A DNA stretch of 64,000 bases from Amaricoccus solimangrovi (GTDB taxonomy: Bacteria > Pseudomonadota > Alphaproteobacteria > Rhodobacterales > Rhodobacteraceae). Shown here one piece after another: positions 7,805 to 18,644 of this stretch. The position numbers and the translations under genes are program-made. The stretch is taken from assembly GCF_006385685.1 (NCBI RefSeq), contig NZ_VFRP01000009.1, positions 94,994 to 158,993 on the forward strand. The letters run 5' to 3'. A model generated the notes under the pieces. It was not told the DNA's origin. It ran no database searches and saw nothing but the letters and a program-made list of their open reading frames with translations. Within the stretch, counting starts at the first letter, position 1. The number at the start of each line of letters is the position of its first letter.

Positions 7805-9906
7805 CCGAGGCCACCCTCGCGTCCGGCGAGGACGCGCCACCGCTGCCTCCGCCCGCGCCGCGCGAGATGCCGATCCAGGACCTGCGGTCCTTCGACCGGT
7901 CGAAACGCGCGGTGAAGCCCCGTTTCGACTGGAGCGTCCTGCTCGCCCGGCTCTCGCTCTTCGGCGGCACGCTGGCGCTCACCGCCTGGATGACGCACGA
8001 GATGTATCTCGTGCTCTCGGTCGGCCAGCTGGTCGCGATCGAGATGGTGATGCTCGGCCTCTTCGTCATCAACATCTGCTGGATCTCCTTCGGCGCCGTC
8101 TCGACGCTGCTGGGCCTGCTCTCGACGCCGGGGCCGCGGCCGGCCGCGAAGGCGCCGCTCCGGCACCGGATCGCGCTGCTGCTGCCGGTCTACAACGAGG
8201 ACACGGCGAGCTTCGTCGGCACGGCCTGCGCCACGCTGCGCGCGCTCGCCGAACAGGGCGAGGGCGAGACCTTCGACCTCTTCGTGCTCAGCGACACGAA
8301 CAAGGACGAAGTCTGGCTGGCGGAGGAGGCGATGATCGCCGAGGCGCGGCGCGATCCGGTGATCGCGCGGCATCTCTTCTACCGCCACCGCCTGCGCAAC
8401 CGGGAGCGCAAGGTCGGCAATCTCAGCGACTGGGTCGAGCGCTGGGGCGGGGCCTACGAATATTTCGTGGTCTTCGACGCCGACAGCCTGATGGACGCGG
8501 CGACGATCATCGAACTCGCCCACCGGATCGAGGCCGACGACGAGGCCGGGCTGATCCAGACCGTGCCCCGGCTCATCAACGGCCGGACCGTGCTCGCCCG
8601 CGCGCAGCAGTTCGCCGCGCGCGTCTACGGCCCCCTGCTCGCACGCGGTCTCGGGGTCTGGTTCGGCAACGCGGGCAACTACTGGGGCCACAACGCGATC
8701 ATCCGGACCGAGGCCTTCGCCTCCGCCGCCGGCCTGCCGATCCTGCCGGGGCGAAAGCCCTTCGGCGGCATGGTGATGAGCCACGATTTCGTCGAGGCGG
8801 CGATGATGCGCCGCGCCGGCTGGTCGATCGTCATGGCCGACGATCTCGGCGGCAGCTACGAACAGGCGCCGCCGAACCTGATGGAACTCGTCGCGCGCGA
8901 CCGGCGCTGGTGCCAGGGCAACCTGCAGCATCTCGCGCTCATCAATACCGCGGGCTTCCACCCGCTCAGCCGGCTGCATCTGGCGATGGGCGTCATGTCC
9001 TACCTCGCCTCGCCGCTCTGGTTCCTGTTCCTGCTGACCGGCATGCTGCTCGCGCTCCATGCCAATCTCGTGCCGCCGAACTACTTCCCCGAGGGCTGGT
9101 CGCTGTTCCCGACCTGGCCGCAGATCGACGCCCGGCGCGCGATGATGCTGTTCGGGCTCTGCATGCTGGTCCTGTTCCTGCCAAAGCTGCTCGGCCTCGT
9201 CGCCTTCCTCGGCGAGCGGGCGGCGCGCGGGCTGCGGATCCGCGCCGTCGTCGGCTTCTTCGTCGAGAACATCGTCTCGGCGCTGATCGCGCCGGTGATG
9301 ATGCTGGCGCAGACCCGCTCGGTGGTGGAGATCCTGACCGGCGCGGACAGCGGCTGGCGCGCCCAGGCGCGCGACGCGGAGCGCATCCCCTGGCGCGTGC
9401 TCTGGAGCTTCCACCACCGGCACATGTTCGTGGGCGTCGTTCTCGCCGTGCTCGCCGGGCTCATCTCCTGGTCGCTGCTGGCCTGGATGAGCCCCGCGCT
9501 CACCGGCATGATCATCGCGATCCCGCTCGCGGGCTTCGTCTCGAGCGGCGTGGTCGGCGGCTGGCTCCGGCGGCGCGCGAAGCTGCTGGTGACGCCGGAG
9601 GAGGAGCATCCGCCGGCGATCTCGGTGGCGGCGGAGGCGATCGCGGAGGAGATGCGCGAACGCTGCGCGCCGCCCGCCACCATCGCCGCGCTGCTCGCCG
9701 ACAAGGCCGCGCTCGAGCGGCATCTCGCCTGGCTCGACGCGCCGACCGCGCGCCGCCCGGGCGAGGCGGACGCGACGCTGGCGGCGGGCTGGCTGCGGCT
9801 CTCCGACGGCGCGGAACCCGACGCGCTCACCCCCGGCGAACGCTACGCGGTGCTCGCCTCCGAGCCGATCATGCGCCGGCTGATCGCGCGGAACGTCGCC
9901 TTCTGA
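7792..9906 (+). CDS. opgH: Glucans biosynthesis glucosyltransferase H
   Basis: 704-aa inner-membrane GT2 family glycosyltransferase that polymerises UDP-glucose into the glucan backbone and exports it. Two N-terminal membrane helices (about residues 50-115) precede the cytoplasmic catalytic domain. That domain has LLPVYNED, the DAD motif (FDADS), SHDFVEAAMMRRAG and the RDRRWCQGN acceptor-site motif. Several C-terminal membrane helices follow. I chose ATG 7792, overlapping opgG by 13 bp. The frame is open much further upstream, but that stretch is antisense-like noise inside opgG. Confidence 0.93.
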   Translation: MDRVAEATLASGEDAPPLPPPAPREMPIQDLRSFDRSKRAVKPRFDWSVLLARLSLFGGTLALTAWMTHEMYLVLSVGQLVAIEMVMLGLFVINICWISFGAVSTLLGLLSTPGPRPAAKAPLRHRIALLLPVYNEDTASFVGTACATLRALAEQGEGETFDLFVLSDTNKDEVWLAEEAMIAEARRDPVIARHLFYRHRLRNRERKVGNLSDWVERWGGAYEYFVVFDADSLMDAATIIELAHRIEADDEAGLIQTVPRLINGRTVLARAQQFAARVYGPLLARGLGVWFGNAGNYWGHNAIIRTEAFASAAGLPILPGRKPFGGMVMSHDFVEAAMMRRAGWSIVMADDLGGSYEQAPPNLMELVARDRRWCQGNLQHLALINTAGFHPLSRLHLAMGVMSYLASPLWFLFLLTGMLLALHANLVPPNYFPEGWSLFPTWPQIDARRAMMLFGLCMLVLFLPKLLGLVAFLGERAARGLRIRAVVGFFVENIVSALIAPVMMLAQTRSVVEILTGADSGWRAQARDAERIPWRVLWSFHHRHMFVGVVLAVLAGLISWSLLAWMSPALTGMIIAIPLAGFVSSGVVGGWLRRRAKLLVTPEEEHPPAISVAAEAIAEEMRERCAPPATIAALLADKAALERHLAWLDAPTARRPGEADATLAAGWLRLSDGAEPDALTPGERYAVLASEPIMRRLIARNVAF

Positions 9907-9930
9907 GGCTCCCGCTCCGGGACCTCGGCC

Positions 9931-11022
9931 CTATTGCAGCGGATGAGGACGGCCGGTCGCGGCGACGCGGCGGTGGATCGTGCTGCGGTGGATGCCGAGG
10001 CGCCGGGCCGCCTCGCTGACATTGCCGCCGCAGTCGCGCAGCGTGCGCAGGATGAGGTCGGTCTCCGCGTCGTGCAGCGTCGTCTCCCGCGGCGCCGGCG
10101 CCTCCGGCTCGGCGAGCAGCGTCGGCGCGCCGGTCTCCGCGTCGCGCCATTCGCAGACGAAGGTCTCGCCCTTCGGCCCGCGCAGCGTGGTGGCCGACCG
10201 GGCGGCGCCGGCCGGCAGCGCGAAGATCTGCTCGAAGCGCGTCCGGTCGAGCGCGTCCCAGCCGAGCCCGGCCAGCGCGAGGCCGCGACGGTTCCCCGCC
10301 ACCAGGGTCTCCTCGCGGAAGATCAGCGCGCCTTCGCGGACCGTGCCGAGCATCCCCGGGTCGCCGTGGAAGCGCAGGACGCGGCAGCCGTCGAAACGCT
10401 GGCGCAGCAGCCGGTGCTCGATCTGGCTCACCGCCATGCGCACGAGGCCGAGCGCGTGGGTATGCGAGACGCCCGAGGAGCCGGAGATGTCGAGCACGCC
10501 CATGATCGCCCCGCGCGGGTCCATGATCGGCGTCGCCGAGCAACTCAGAAGCTGGTGGTCGGCGAAGAAATGCTCCCCGCCATGCACGGCGACCGGCCGC
10601 CGCTCGGCGAGCGCGACGCCGATCGCGTTCGTCCCCGTGCTGGCCTCGCTCCAGTCGACGCCCGGGCGGAGCGCGACGCGCGCCGCGCGGCCGGCGAAGG
10701 CGGTGTCGCCGAGCGTGTCGAGGATCATCCCGGCCGCGTCGGTCAGGATCACCACGCTGCCGGTGTCGCGCGCCTCCGCCCCCAGCATCTCGAGTTCGGG
10801 CCGGCAGAGGCGGCAGAAGCGCGCGTGCCGATCGTGGAGGTGGCGCAGGTCGCCGGAGGACAGCGGATCGGGCGAGGGCGCGACGCGTTCCCGCAGGCCC
10901 ATGTCCGAACAGCGGATCCAGGAGCGCAGCACCGCGTGGCCGAGCTGGTCCGACGGCAGCCGGCCTTCCCCGAAATACTGGTTCCGCGCCTGGTCGATCA
11001 CTGATTCGCTTGCACGGCCCAT
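9931..11022 (-). CDS. AcoR-like GAF/Fis-type transcriptional regulator without an AAA+ domain
   Basis: 363-aa regulator. A GAF-like sensory region (about residues 40-200, with [14 protein letters not shown] and the [16 protein letters not shown] segment typical of AcoR-type proteins) is joined to a C-terminal Fis-type HTH ([20 protein letters not shown]). The sigma-54-contacting AAA+ domain (GAFTGA motif) of classical AcoR is absent, so it cannot activate sigma-54 promoters in the usual way. I chose ATG 11022 ([13 protein letters not shown]); an earlier in-frame start at 11112 is possible. It is divergent from the aldehyde dehydrogenase at 11252 and probably controls that cluster in response to an alcohol, acetoin or aldehyde signal. 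Confidence 0.85.
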   Translation of the reverse strand: MGRASESVIDQARNQYFGEGRLPSDQLGHAVLRSWIRCSDMGLRERVAPSPDPLSSGDLRHLHDRHARFCRLCRPELEMLGAEARDTGSVVILTDAAGMILDTLGDTAFAGRAARVALRPGVDWSEASTGTNAIGVALAERRPVAVHGGEHFFADHQLLSCSATPIMDPRGAIMGVLDISGSSGVSHTHALGLVRMAVSQIEHRLLRQRFDGCRVLRFHGDPGMLGTVREGALIFREETLVAGNRRGLALAGLGWDALDRTRFEQIFALPAGAARSATTLRGPKGETFVCEWRDAETGAPTLLAEPEAPAPRETTLHDAETDLILRTLRDCGGNVSEAARRLGIHRSTIHRRVAATGRPHPLQ

Positions 11023-11045
11023 GAAAGCCGGTCCCTTCCCTGAAG

Positions 11046-11062
11046 TGTCGCATTTCGCGACA
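11046..11062. promoter_or_regulatory. Palindromic operator candidate between the AcoR-like regulator and aldehyde dehydrogenase genes
   Basis: TGTCGC-N5-GCGACA is a perfect 6-bp-arm palindrome, 24 bp upstream of the regulator start and about 190 bp from the aldehyde dehydrogenase ATG. The TGT...ACA ends resemble sites bound by Fis-type HTH activators. I saw no second copy and no convincing -24/-12 sigma-54 promoter nearby. Confidence 0.45.
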
Positions 11063-11251
11063 GGCGTGACTTTCTTGTTGCTTGGTGCGTCAGAAGATAC
11101 CGGGACGGGCACCTTTGTCCAATGCCACTTTGGCGTAAACCCTCCGTCATCGCCCCAAGTCGCGATTGACCGGGAGGCCTCGCGGTATCAGCCTCGGATC
11201 AATCACAAGGGCGGGCGACACCCGCCACATCCACGGAGGAGAACAACCGAC

Positions 11252-12769
<1,518 letters not shown>

Positions 12770-12784
12770 TCTCCCTGAGCGACT

Positions 12785-12820
12785 CCGGGGACTGGCCTTC
12801 GGGCCAGCCCCCGGCCTTTT
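12785..12820 (+). terminator. Intrinsic terminator with UUCG loop after the aldehyde dehydrogenase gene
   Basis: A 13-bp stem with one mismatch (12785-12797 with 12802-12814) is closed by a TTCG tetraloop and followed by CCTTTT. It starts 15 bp after the stop codon. The DUF779 gene begins 18 bp past the T-run, so this is probably an attenuating terminator inside the cluster. Confidence 0.75.
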
Positions 12821-12837
12821 ATTCAGGGGAGGAGGCA

Positions 12838-13206
12838 ATGACGGAACCCGAGGATGCCCCGGCGCCCGGCAAGGTCAGCGCGACCCCCGCGGCGCTCGAA
12901 CTGCTCGCCGAGATCGAGGCCGACCATGGCCCGGTCCTGTTTCACCAGTCCGGCGGCTGCTGCGACGGCTCCTCGCCGATGTGCTACCCGAAGGGGGAAT
13001 TCCTGATCGGCGAGACCGACGTGCTGCTCGGCCATATCGGCGGCGCGCCCTTCTACATCAGCGGCCCGCAGGCGGCCGCCTGGGCCCATACCGACCTCAT
13101 CATCGACGTCGTGCCCGGCCGGGGGGGCATGTTCTCCCTCGACAACGGCCGGGAGCGGCGTTTCCTGACCCGCTCGACCATCTGCGCCGTCGCGCCGCCG
13201 GGCTAG
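12838..13206 (+). CDS. DUF779 family protein, aldehyde dehydrogenase-associated
   Basis: 122-aa protein of the DUF779 family, often found next to AcoD-type aldehyde dehydrogenases. It has a conserved-looking Cys/His cluster: H36 and then C41, C42 and C49 ([14 protein letters not shown]), plus C117 near the end, which could bind a metal or form disulfides. No signal peptide or membrane segment, so cytoplasmic. ATG 12838 follows GGGGAGGAGG. It lies between the aldehyde dehydrogenase and the alcohol dehydrogenase. The molecular role is unknown; a maturation or redox partner role is only inference. Confidence 0.85.
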   Translation: MTEPEDAPAPGKVSATPAALELLAEIEADHGPVLFHQSGGCCDGSSPMCYPKGEFLIGETDVLLGHIGGAPFYISGPQAAAWAHTDLIIDVVPGRGGMFSLDNGRERRFLTRSTICAVAPPG

Positions 13207-13267
13207 GCGGCCGGCGGAGGCTTTCCGCGGCGCGCGCGGGAAGCGGACCGATCCGGAGGAGACTGCC

Positions 13268-14296
13268 ATGGCGAAAACCATGAAGGCGGCGGTGGTGCGC
13301 GAATTCGGCGCGCCGCTCACCATCGACGAGGTGCCGGTTCCCGAGCCCGGCGAGGGCGAGATCCAGGTCGCGATCCAGGCCTCGGGCGTCTGCCACACCG
13401 ATCTGCACGCCGCCGAGGGCGACTGGCCGGTGAAGCCCAATCCTCCGTTCATTCCCGGCCACGAAGGCGTCGGCTTCGTCTCCGCCGTCGGCGGGGGCGT
13501 GAAACACGTCCGCGAGGGCGACCGGGTCGGCGTGCCCTGGCTCTACACCGCCTGCGGCCATTGCCGGCACTGCCTCGGCGGCTGGGAGACGCTCTGCCTC
13601 GAGCAGAAGAACACCGGCTATTCCGTCAACGGCGGATTCGCCGAATACGTGGTGGCGGATCCCGACTACGTGGGCCATCTGCCCTCGAACATCCCCTTCG
13701 CGGAACTCGCGCCCGTGCTCTGCGCCGGGGTCACGGTCTACAAGGGGCTCAAGGTCACGGACACGAAGCCCGGGGACTGGGTGGTGATCTCGGGCGTGGG
13801 CGGGCTCGGCCACATGGCGGTGCAGTACGCGAAGGCCATGGGGCTCAACGTCGCGGCGGTCGACATCGCCGAGGACAAGCTCGAACTTGCCCGCAAGCTC
13901 GGCGCGACGCTCACCGTCAATGCGATGGAGGAGGATCCGGCGGCGGTGATCAAGCGCGAGACCGGCGGCGGCGCGCAGGGCGTGCTCGTGACGGCGGTCA
14001 GCCCGAAGGCCTTCGAGCAGGCGGTGAACATGGTGGACCGGGGCGGCACCGTCTCGCTCAACGGCCTGCCGCCCGGCGACTTTCCGATCGACATCTTCGG
14101 CATGGTGCTGAACGGAATCACCGTGCGCGGCTCGATCGTCGGCACGCGGCTCGACCTGCAGGAATCGATCGATTTCGCGGCGCGGGGGCAGGTGAGGGCG
14201 ACGATCCACCACGCGAAGCTCGACGACATCAACGACGTCTTCGCGAAGATGCGCAAGGGCGAGATCGAGGGCCGGATCGTCCTCGACATCGCCTGA
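13268..14296 (+). CDS. adhP: Zinc-dependent alcohol dehydrogenase (AdhP type)
   Basis: 342-aa medium-chain alcohol dehydrogenase interconverting ethanol or other primary alcohols and aldehydes with NAD+. Catalytic zinc ligands C42 (GVCHTDLH) and H65 (GHEGVG) are present. Structural zinc ligands are C96, C99, C102 and C110 (CGHCRHC...C), and the NAD-binding motif is [17 protein letters not shown] 13268 follows a GGAGGAG Shine-Dalgarno. It is the third gene of the aldehyde dehydrogenase/DUF779 cluster, 61 bp after DUF779, and fits as the first step of ethanol oxidation. Substrate preference is not visible. Confidence 0.92.
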   Translation: MAKTMKAAVVREFGAPLTIDEVPVPEPGEGEIQVAIQASGVCHTDLHAAEGDWPVKPNPPFIPGHEGVGFVSAVGGGVKHVREGDRVGVPWLYTACGHCRHCLGGWETLCLEQKNTGYSVNGGFAEYVVADPDYVGHLPSNIPFAELAPVLCAGVTVYKGLKVTDTKPGDWVVISGVGGLGHMAVQYAKAMGLNVAAVDIAEDKLELARKLGATLTVNAMEEDPAAVIKRETGGGAQGVLVTAVSPKAFEQAVNMVDRGGTVSLNGLPPGDFPIDIFGMVLNGITVRGSIVGTRLDLQESIDFAARGQVRATIHHAKLDDINDVFAKMRKGEIEGRIVLDIA

Positions 14297-14429
14297 TCCG
14301 GAAATCCCCGCCGGGGTGCTTAACCGGCGGGTAAGCTTGCATGGCGAAATCTGGTCTCCGAGGCGGCCCGCGGGCCGCGCAACGGGGATGGCGCCGAAGG
14401 CTCCGTGCCCCCAATCCTTCGGAGCCGAG

Positions 14430-14912
14430 ATGACCCCGCCGCTCAGCGATGCCAGCAAGCCCCCCGCCACCCGCCGCCGTCACCGCCTCTTCGGCGTGAC
14501 CATCCTGCTCGTCGAGGACAGCCGCGGCGCCTCGGAAGCCGTCCGGCTCATGGCCGCGGAGAGCGGCGCGCGGCTGCGCCGGGCGGACAGCCTCGCGGCG
14601 GCCGGGCGCCACCTCGCGATCTACCGGCCGAACGTGGTCATCGTCGACATCGGCCTGCCCGATGGCGACGGGCTCGGGCTGATCCGCCACCTCGCCGCGG
14701 CGGCGGCGCCGCTGCGCGCGCTGATCGCGACGAGCGGGCAGGATCCCGCGGCCTGGCAGCCGGCCGCGCGCGCCGCCGGGGCGGCGGCCTGCCTCGCGAA
14801 GCCGATCCCGAGCCTCGCCGCCTTCCAGGACTGCGTGCGCTCGGTCCTGCCCGAGGCGCGCGCGCCGGCCGCGCCGCTCACCGAGCGGATCGCGAAGGCG
14901 CCCCCGGCCTGA
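14430..14912 (+). CDS. Stand-alone response regulator receiver-domain protein
   Basis: 160 aa with one receiver domain starting around residue 25. It shows the fold hallmarks: VEDS acidic residues, phospho-acceptor aspartate in VIVDIGLPDGDG, and the conserved lysine in LAKPI. No output domain is present and the tail is short and Ala/Pro-rich. I chose ATG 14430 because the upstream in-frame ATG at 14316 adds only non-domain sequence. No histidine kinase is adjacent, so the partner is unknown. It may act as a phosphate sink or protein-interaction switch. Confidence 0.8.
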   Translation: MTPPLSDASKPPATRRRHRLFGVTILLVEDSRGASEAVRLMAAESGARLRRADSLAAAGRHLAIYRPNVVIVDIGLPDGDGLGLIRHLAAAAAPLRALIATSGQDPAAWQPAARAAGAAACLAKPIPSLAAFQDCVRSVLPEARAPAAPLTERIAKAPPA

Positions 14913-15005
14913 GGCCTGGCGGCATGATGTCACGAATGCGCGAATCCGGCTGCCATCCGGGCGGCGGGGCGCTACTCTCCCGATGGAAACCATCCGGAGA
15001 GCACG

Positions 15006-16118
15006 ATGCGACTTGTCCCGGCCGGTCTGGCGCTCGCGATCCTGGCCTGCGGCCCGGGACCCGCGGCCGCCGAGCGCTACGAGACCTCGGCGGGCGCCGT
15101 CGAGGTCTCGCGCATGGCAAGCGGGCTCTCGACGCCCTGGTCCCTCGCCTTCCTGCCCGGCAACGCCTGGCTCGTCACCGAGCGCGACGGCCGGCTGCTG
15201 CTGATCGAGGGCGGCGCGGCGCGGCCCGTCTCGGGCGTGCCGGAGGTCTGGGCCAGGGGCCAGGGCGGGCTGCTCGATGTCGTGGTGGCGCGCGACTACG
15301 CCTTCAGTCACGAGATCTTCCTCACCTTCGCCGAATGGCGCGGCGCCGGCGCCGCCACCTCGCTCGCCGTGGCGAAGCTTGACCAGCGGACCGCGGCGCT
15401 CGACGACGTGGAGGTGATCTTCCGCCAGGAGCCGCCGGCGAAGGGCGGCGCCCATTTCGGCGGCCGCGTGGTCGAGGCGCCGGACGGCACGCTCTTCCTG
15501 ACGCTCGGCGAGCGCCACGAGCGCGAGACGGCGCAGTATCTCGACAACGACCGGGGCAAGATCGTCCGGATCCGCCGCGACGGCGCCCCGGCCGCGCGCA
15601 ATCCCTTCTCCGGCCGCGCCGATGCCCGCGCCGAGATCTGGTCCTTCGGGCACCGCAACCCGCAGGGCATCGCGATGGGGCCCGACGGCGCGCTCTGGGA
15701 GACCGAGCACGGACCCCAGGGCGGGGACGAGGTGAACCGGATCGCGCCGGGCCGGAACTACGGCTGGCCCGTCGTCACCTTCGGCGAGGAATACGGCGGC
15801 GGCGCGATCGGCCGGGGCACCGGGGCGCCCGGGATGGAGGCGCCGCTTCACGTCTGGACGCCCTCGATCGCCCCCTCCGGGCTCATGGTCTATTCCGGCG
15901 AACTCTGGCCGGAATGGAAGGGCGACCTCTTCGCCGGCTCGCTCAAGTACGACTTCATCTCGCGGCTGTCGCCCGATGGCCGGGACGAACTCGAACGGAT
16001 GTTCCAGGGCGAATTCGCCCGGATCCGCGACATCCGCGAGGCGCCCGACGGCGCGATCTGGTTCATCGCCGAGAGCGACGGCGCGGTCTGGCGGATGGTG
16101 CCGGCGCCCGGTAGCTGA
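15006..16118 (+). CDS. PQQ-dependent soluble aldose sugar dehydrogenase family protein (YliI-like)
   Basis: 370-aa beta-propeller of the glucose/sorbosone dehydrogenase family. A signal peptide (about residues 1-22, ending GPAAA) sends it to the periplasm. Family motifs include STPWSLAFLP, GGRLLEAPDG-like GGRVVEAPDG, the catalytic-region histidine in FGHRNPQGIA and EHGPQGGDEVN. It would oxidise aldose sugars using PQQ, if PQQ is made or available. ATG 15006 places the signal peptide at the N-terminus. It is convergent with the GlxA-type regulator, 10 bp apart. Confidence 0.87.
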   Translation: MRLVPAGLALAILACGPGPAAAERYETSAGAVEVSRMASGLSTPWSLAFLPGNAWLVTERDGRLLLIEGGAARPVSGVPEVWARGQGGLLDVVVARDYAFSHEIFLTFAEWRGAGAATSLAVAKLDQRTAALDDVEVIFRQEPPAKGGAHFGGRVVEAPDGTLFLTLGERHERETAQYLDNDRGKIVRIRRDGAPAARNPFSGRADARAEIWSFGHRNPQGIAMGPDGALWETEHGPQGGDEVNRIAPGRNYGWPVVTFGEEYGGGAIGRGTGAPGMEAPLHVWTPSIAPSGLMVYSGELWPEWKGDLFAGSLKYDFISRLSPDGRDELERMFQGEFARIRDIREAPDGAIWFIAESDGAVWRMVPAPGS

Positions 16119-16128
16119 CCCGGGCGCG

Positions 16129-17094
16129 CTATTCGAGGATCTCGAGCGTGCCCCGCTCCCGATAGGGCGTCGTCTGGTAGAAGGCGCGGTAGCATTTGGA
16201 GAAATGCGACGGCGAGGCGAAGCCGCAGGCCAGCGCCACGTTGATCACGCTCATCTCGGTCTGCATCAGCAGGTTGCGCGCCTTCTTCAGCCGCAGCTCC
16301 ATGTAGTACCGCTTCGGGCTGCGGTTGAGGTAGCGGCGGAACAGCCGTTCGAGCTGCCGCGTCGACATGCCGACCTCCTCGGCCAGATCGGCGGGGGAGA
16401 TCGGCTCCTCGATATGGGTTTCCATCCGGTGCATGACGGTCGAGAGCTTCGGGTGCCGGATGCCGATCCGCGTCGGGATCGACAGCCGCTGCTCGTCGCG
16501 GTCGGAGCGGATCTCGGTATGGATCATCTGGTCGGCGACGAGATTGGCAAGCTCCGTCCCGTGCTTGCGCGCGATCAGCTTCAGCATCAGATCGGTCGAG
16601 GCGACCCCGCCCGCGGCGGTGTAGCGGTTCTGGTCGATCACGTAGACATTCGGCGTCACGTCGATCTCGGGGAAATCCTCGTCGAACCCGACCCGGTTCT
16701 CCCAGTGGATCGTGCAGCGCCGCCCGTCGAGCAGCCCGGCCTCGGCCAGGACCTGCGCGCCGGTGCAGACGGCGCCGATCGCGGCGACCCGCCGGCTCTC
16801 GCGCCGGAGCCAGGTCAGGATCGGCCTGGTGACGCTTTCCTTGACGTCGGAGCCGCCGATCACGATCAGCGTCGTGTCGCGCGTGAGTTCGCCGAGTCCC
16901 CCGTCGGTCTGGATCCGGATCCCGTTCGAGGCCGCCGCGAGCCCGCCCTCCTCGCTCAGCGTGCGCCACTGGTAGAGCGGGCGGCCGGCCATCTTGTTCG
17001 CGAGCCTGAGCGGCTCGACCGCGCTCGCGAAGGCGATCATGGTGAACCGCGGCACCAGCAGAAAGACGAAGGGCTCCGGGCGGCTGTCTGCCAT
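16129..17094 (-). CDS. GlxA-type AraC-family regulator with DJ-1/PfpI domain
   Basis: 321-aa regulator. The N-terminal DJ-1/PfpI amidase-like domain spans about residues 8-180, with the nucleophile-elbow equivalent AIGAVCTGAQVLAEAG. A C-terminal AraC-type double HTH follows (about 215-315, with SPADLAEEVGMSTRQLERLFRRYL). This family includes regulators of glycine betaine, carnitine and arginine catabolism in pseudomonads. I chose ATG 17094 (MADSRPEPFVF); an upstream in-frame start adds an unconvincing 20 residues. It is divergent from the DAHP synthase gene. The target is unknown. Confidence 0.85.
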   Translation of the reverse strand: MADSRPEPFVFLLVPRFTMIAFASAVEPLRLANKMAGRPLYQWRTLSEEGGLAAASNGIRIQTDGGLGELTRDTTLIVIGGSDVKESVTRPILTWLRRESRRVAAIGAVCTGAQVLAEAGLLDGRRCTIHWENRVGFDEDFPEIDVTPNVYVIDQNRYTAAGGVASTDLMLKLIARKHGTELANLVADQMIHTEIRSDRDEQRLSIPTRIGIRHPKLSTVMHRMETHIEEPISPADLAEEVGMSTRQLERLFRRYLNRSPKRYYMELRLKKARNLLMQTEMSVINVALACGFASPSHFSKCYRAFYQTTPYRERGTLEILE

Positions 17095-17267
17095 CGGCTG
17101 GGACTCGTTCCTGGCGTGGAAGGGCGATCGTGCCGAACGTCTAGTGTCTCGCACCGGGCCTCGCGGTCAAGGGGCATCGTGGCTCCCGCGGCGGGGGGAT
17201 GGTAAAAGCCGCGTGGCTGGTCTATGCAGCGCGCAATTTTCCGCCCACGACCCCGGGAGCGAAGACC

Positions 17268-18638
17268 ATGTGTGCTGACTGGACCCGATCCGACTGGCGC
17301 TCGAAGCCGCGGGTACAGATGCCCGACTACCCCGACGCCGCCGCGCTTCACGCGGTGGAGCGCGAGCTCGCCTCCTATCCTCCGCTCGTCTTCGCCGGCG
17401 AGACCCGGAAGCTGCGCGCGCAGCTCGCCGAGGTCGCCGAGGGGCGCGCCTTCCTGCTCCAGGGCGGCGATTGCGCGGAGAGCTTCGGCGCGTTCAAGGC
17501 CGACATCATCCGCGACACGTTCAAGGTGATGCTGCAGATGGCCGTGGTCCTCACCTTCGGGGCGAAATGCCCGGTGGTGAAGATCGGCCGCATGGCGGGG
17601 CAGTTCGCCAAGCCGCGCTCGGCGCCGATGGAGTCGGTGGGCGGCGTGGAACTGCCGAGCTACCGCGGCGACATCATCAACGATTTCGAGTTCACCGCCG
17701 CGGCGCGGATCCCCGATCCGAACCGCATGCTGCGCGCCTATACCCAGGCCGCGGGCACGCTGAACCTCCTGCGCGCCTTCAGCCAGGGCGGCTACGCCGA
17801 CATCACCCGCGTGCACTCCTGGACGCTCGACTTCACCGCCGGCCAGCCCGGCTACGAGCAGTACCACAAGCTCGCGAACCGGATCTCGGACGCGCTCGAC
17901 TTCATGCAGGCGGCGGGCGTGAGCCCGGAGACCGCCGACACGCTGCACCGCGTCGACTACTACACCAGCCACGAGGCGCTGCTGCTCGAATACGAGGAGG
18001 CGCTCTGCCGCATCGACTCGACGACGGGCATCCCGGTCGCGGGTTCGGGCCACATGATCTGGATCGGCGACCGCACCCGCCAGCCGGACGGCGCGCATGT
18101 CGAGTTCTGCCGCGGCGTGCAGAACCCGCTCGGGCTGAAATGCGGCCCGTCGATCTCGGAAAGCGACCTGCTGCGGCTGATCGACCGGCTGAACCCGGCG
18201 AACGAGGCCGGGCGGCTGACACTGATCGCGCGCTTCGGCGCGGGCCAGGTCGGCGAGCATCTGCCGCGCCTCATCCGCGCGGTCGAGCGCGAGGGCCGCA
18301 AGGTGGTCTGGTCCTGCGATCCGATGCACGGCAACACGGTGAAGTCGGAGTCGGGCTACAAGACCCGGCCCTTCGAGCGGGTGCTGCGCGAGGTGCGGGA
18401 ATTCTTCGCGATCCACGCGGCCGAGGGCACCTATCCCGGCGGCGTGCATTTCGAGATGACCGGGCAGGACGTGACCGAATGCACCGGCGGCGTGCGCGCG
18501 GTCCGCGACGAGAACCTGCGCGACCGCTACCACACCGCCTGCGATCCGAGGCTGAACGCGAGCCAGTCGCTGGAACTCGCCTTCCTCGTGGCGCAGGAAC
18601 TGCACAACCGCCTCCAGGCGCAGCGCGCGGCGGGCTGA
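17268..18638 (+). CDS. aroG: Class II 3-deoxy-7-phosphoheptulonate synthase
   Basis: 456-aa plant-type (class II) DAHP synthase. It condenses phosphoenolpyruvate and erythrose 4-phosphate in the first step of the shikimate pathway. Family motifs are WRSKP near the N-terminus, [37 protein letters not shown] and [16 protein letters not shown] chose ATG 17268 because the family begins at this W-x-SKP region. The serine-biosynthesis phosphatase serB follows after 6 bp, so the two may be cotranscribed. Confidence 0.95.
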   Translation: MCADWTRSDWRSKPRVQMPDYPDAAALHAVERELASYPPLVFAGETRKLRAQLAEVAEGRAFLLQGGDCAESFGAFKADIIRDTFKVMLQMAVVLTFGAKCPVVKIGRMAGQFAKPRSAPMESVGGVELPSYRGDIINDFEFTAAARIPDPNRMLRAYTQAAGTLNLLRAFSQGGYADITRVHSWTLDFTAGQPGYEQYHKLANRISDALDFMQAAGVSPETADTLHRVDYYTSHEALLLEYEEALCRIDSTTGIPVAGSGHMIWIGDRTRQPDGAHVEFCRGVQNPLGLKCGPSISESDLLRLIDRLNPANEAGRLTLIARFGAGQVGEHLPRLIRAVEREGRKVVWSCDPMHGNTVKSESGYKTRPFERVLREVREFFAIHAAEGTYPGGVHFEMTGQDVTECTGGVRAVRDENLRDRYHTACDPRLNASQSLELAFLVAQELHNRLQAQRAAG

Positions 18639-18644
18639 GCGGGC

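Noticed and set aside
11063..11251. Sigma-54 (-24/-12) promoter for the aldehyde dehydrogenase
   Set aside because: No TGGC-N8-TGC pattern with correct spacing, and the regulator lacks an AAA+ domain.
14307..14331. Terminator after adhP (CCCGCCGG/CCGGCGGG hairpin)
   Set aside because: Stable 8-bp stem but no T-run follows; kept only as a possible pause hairpin.
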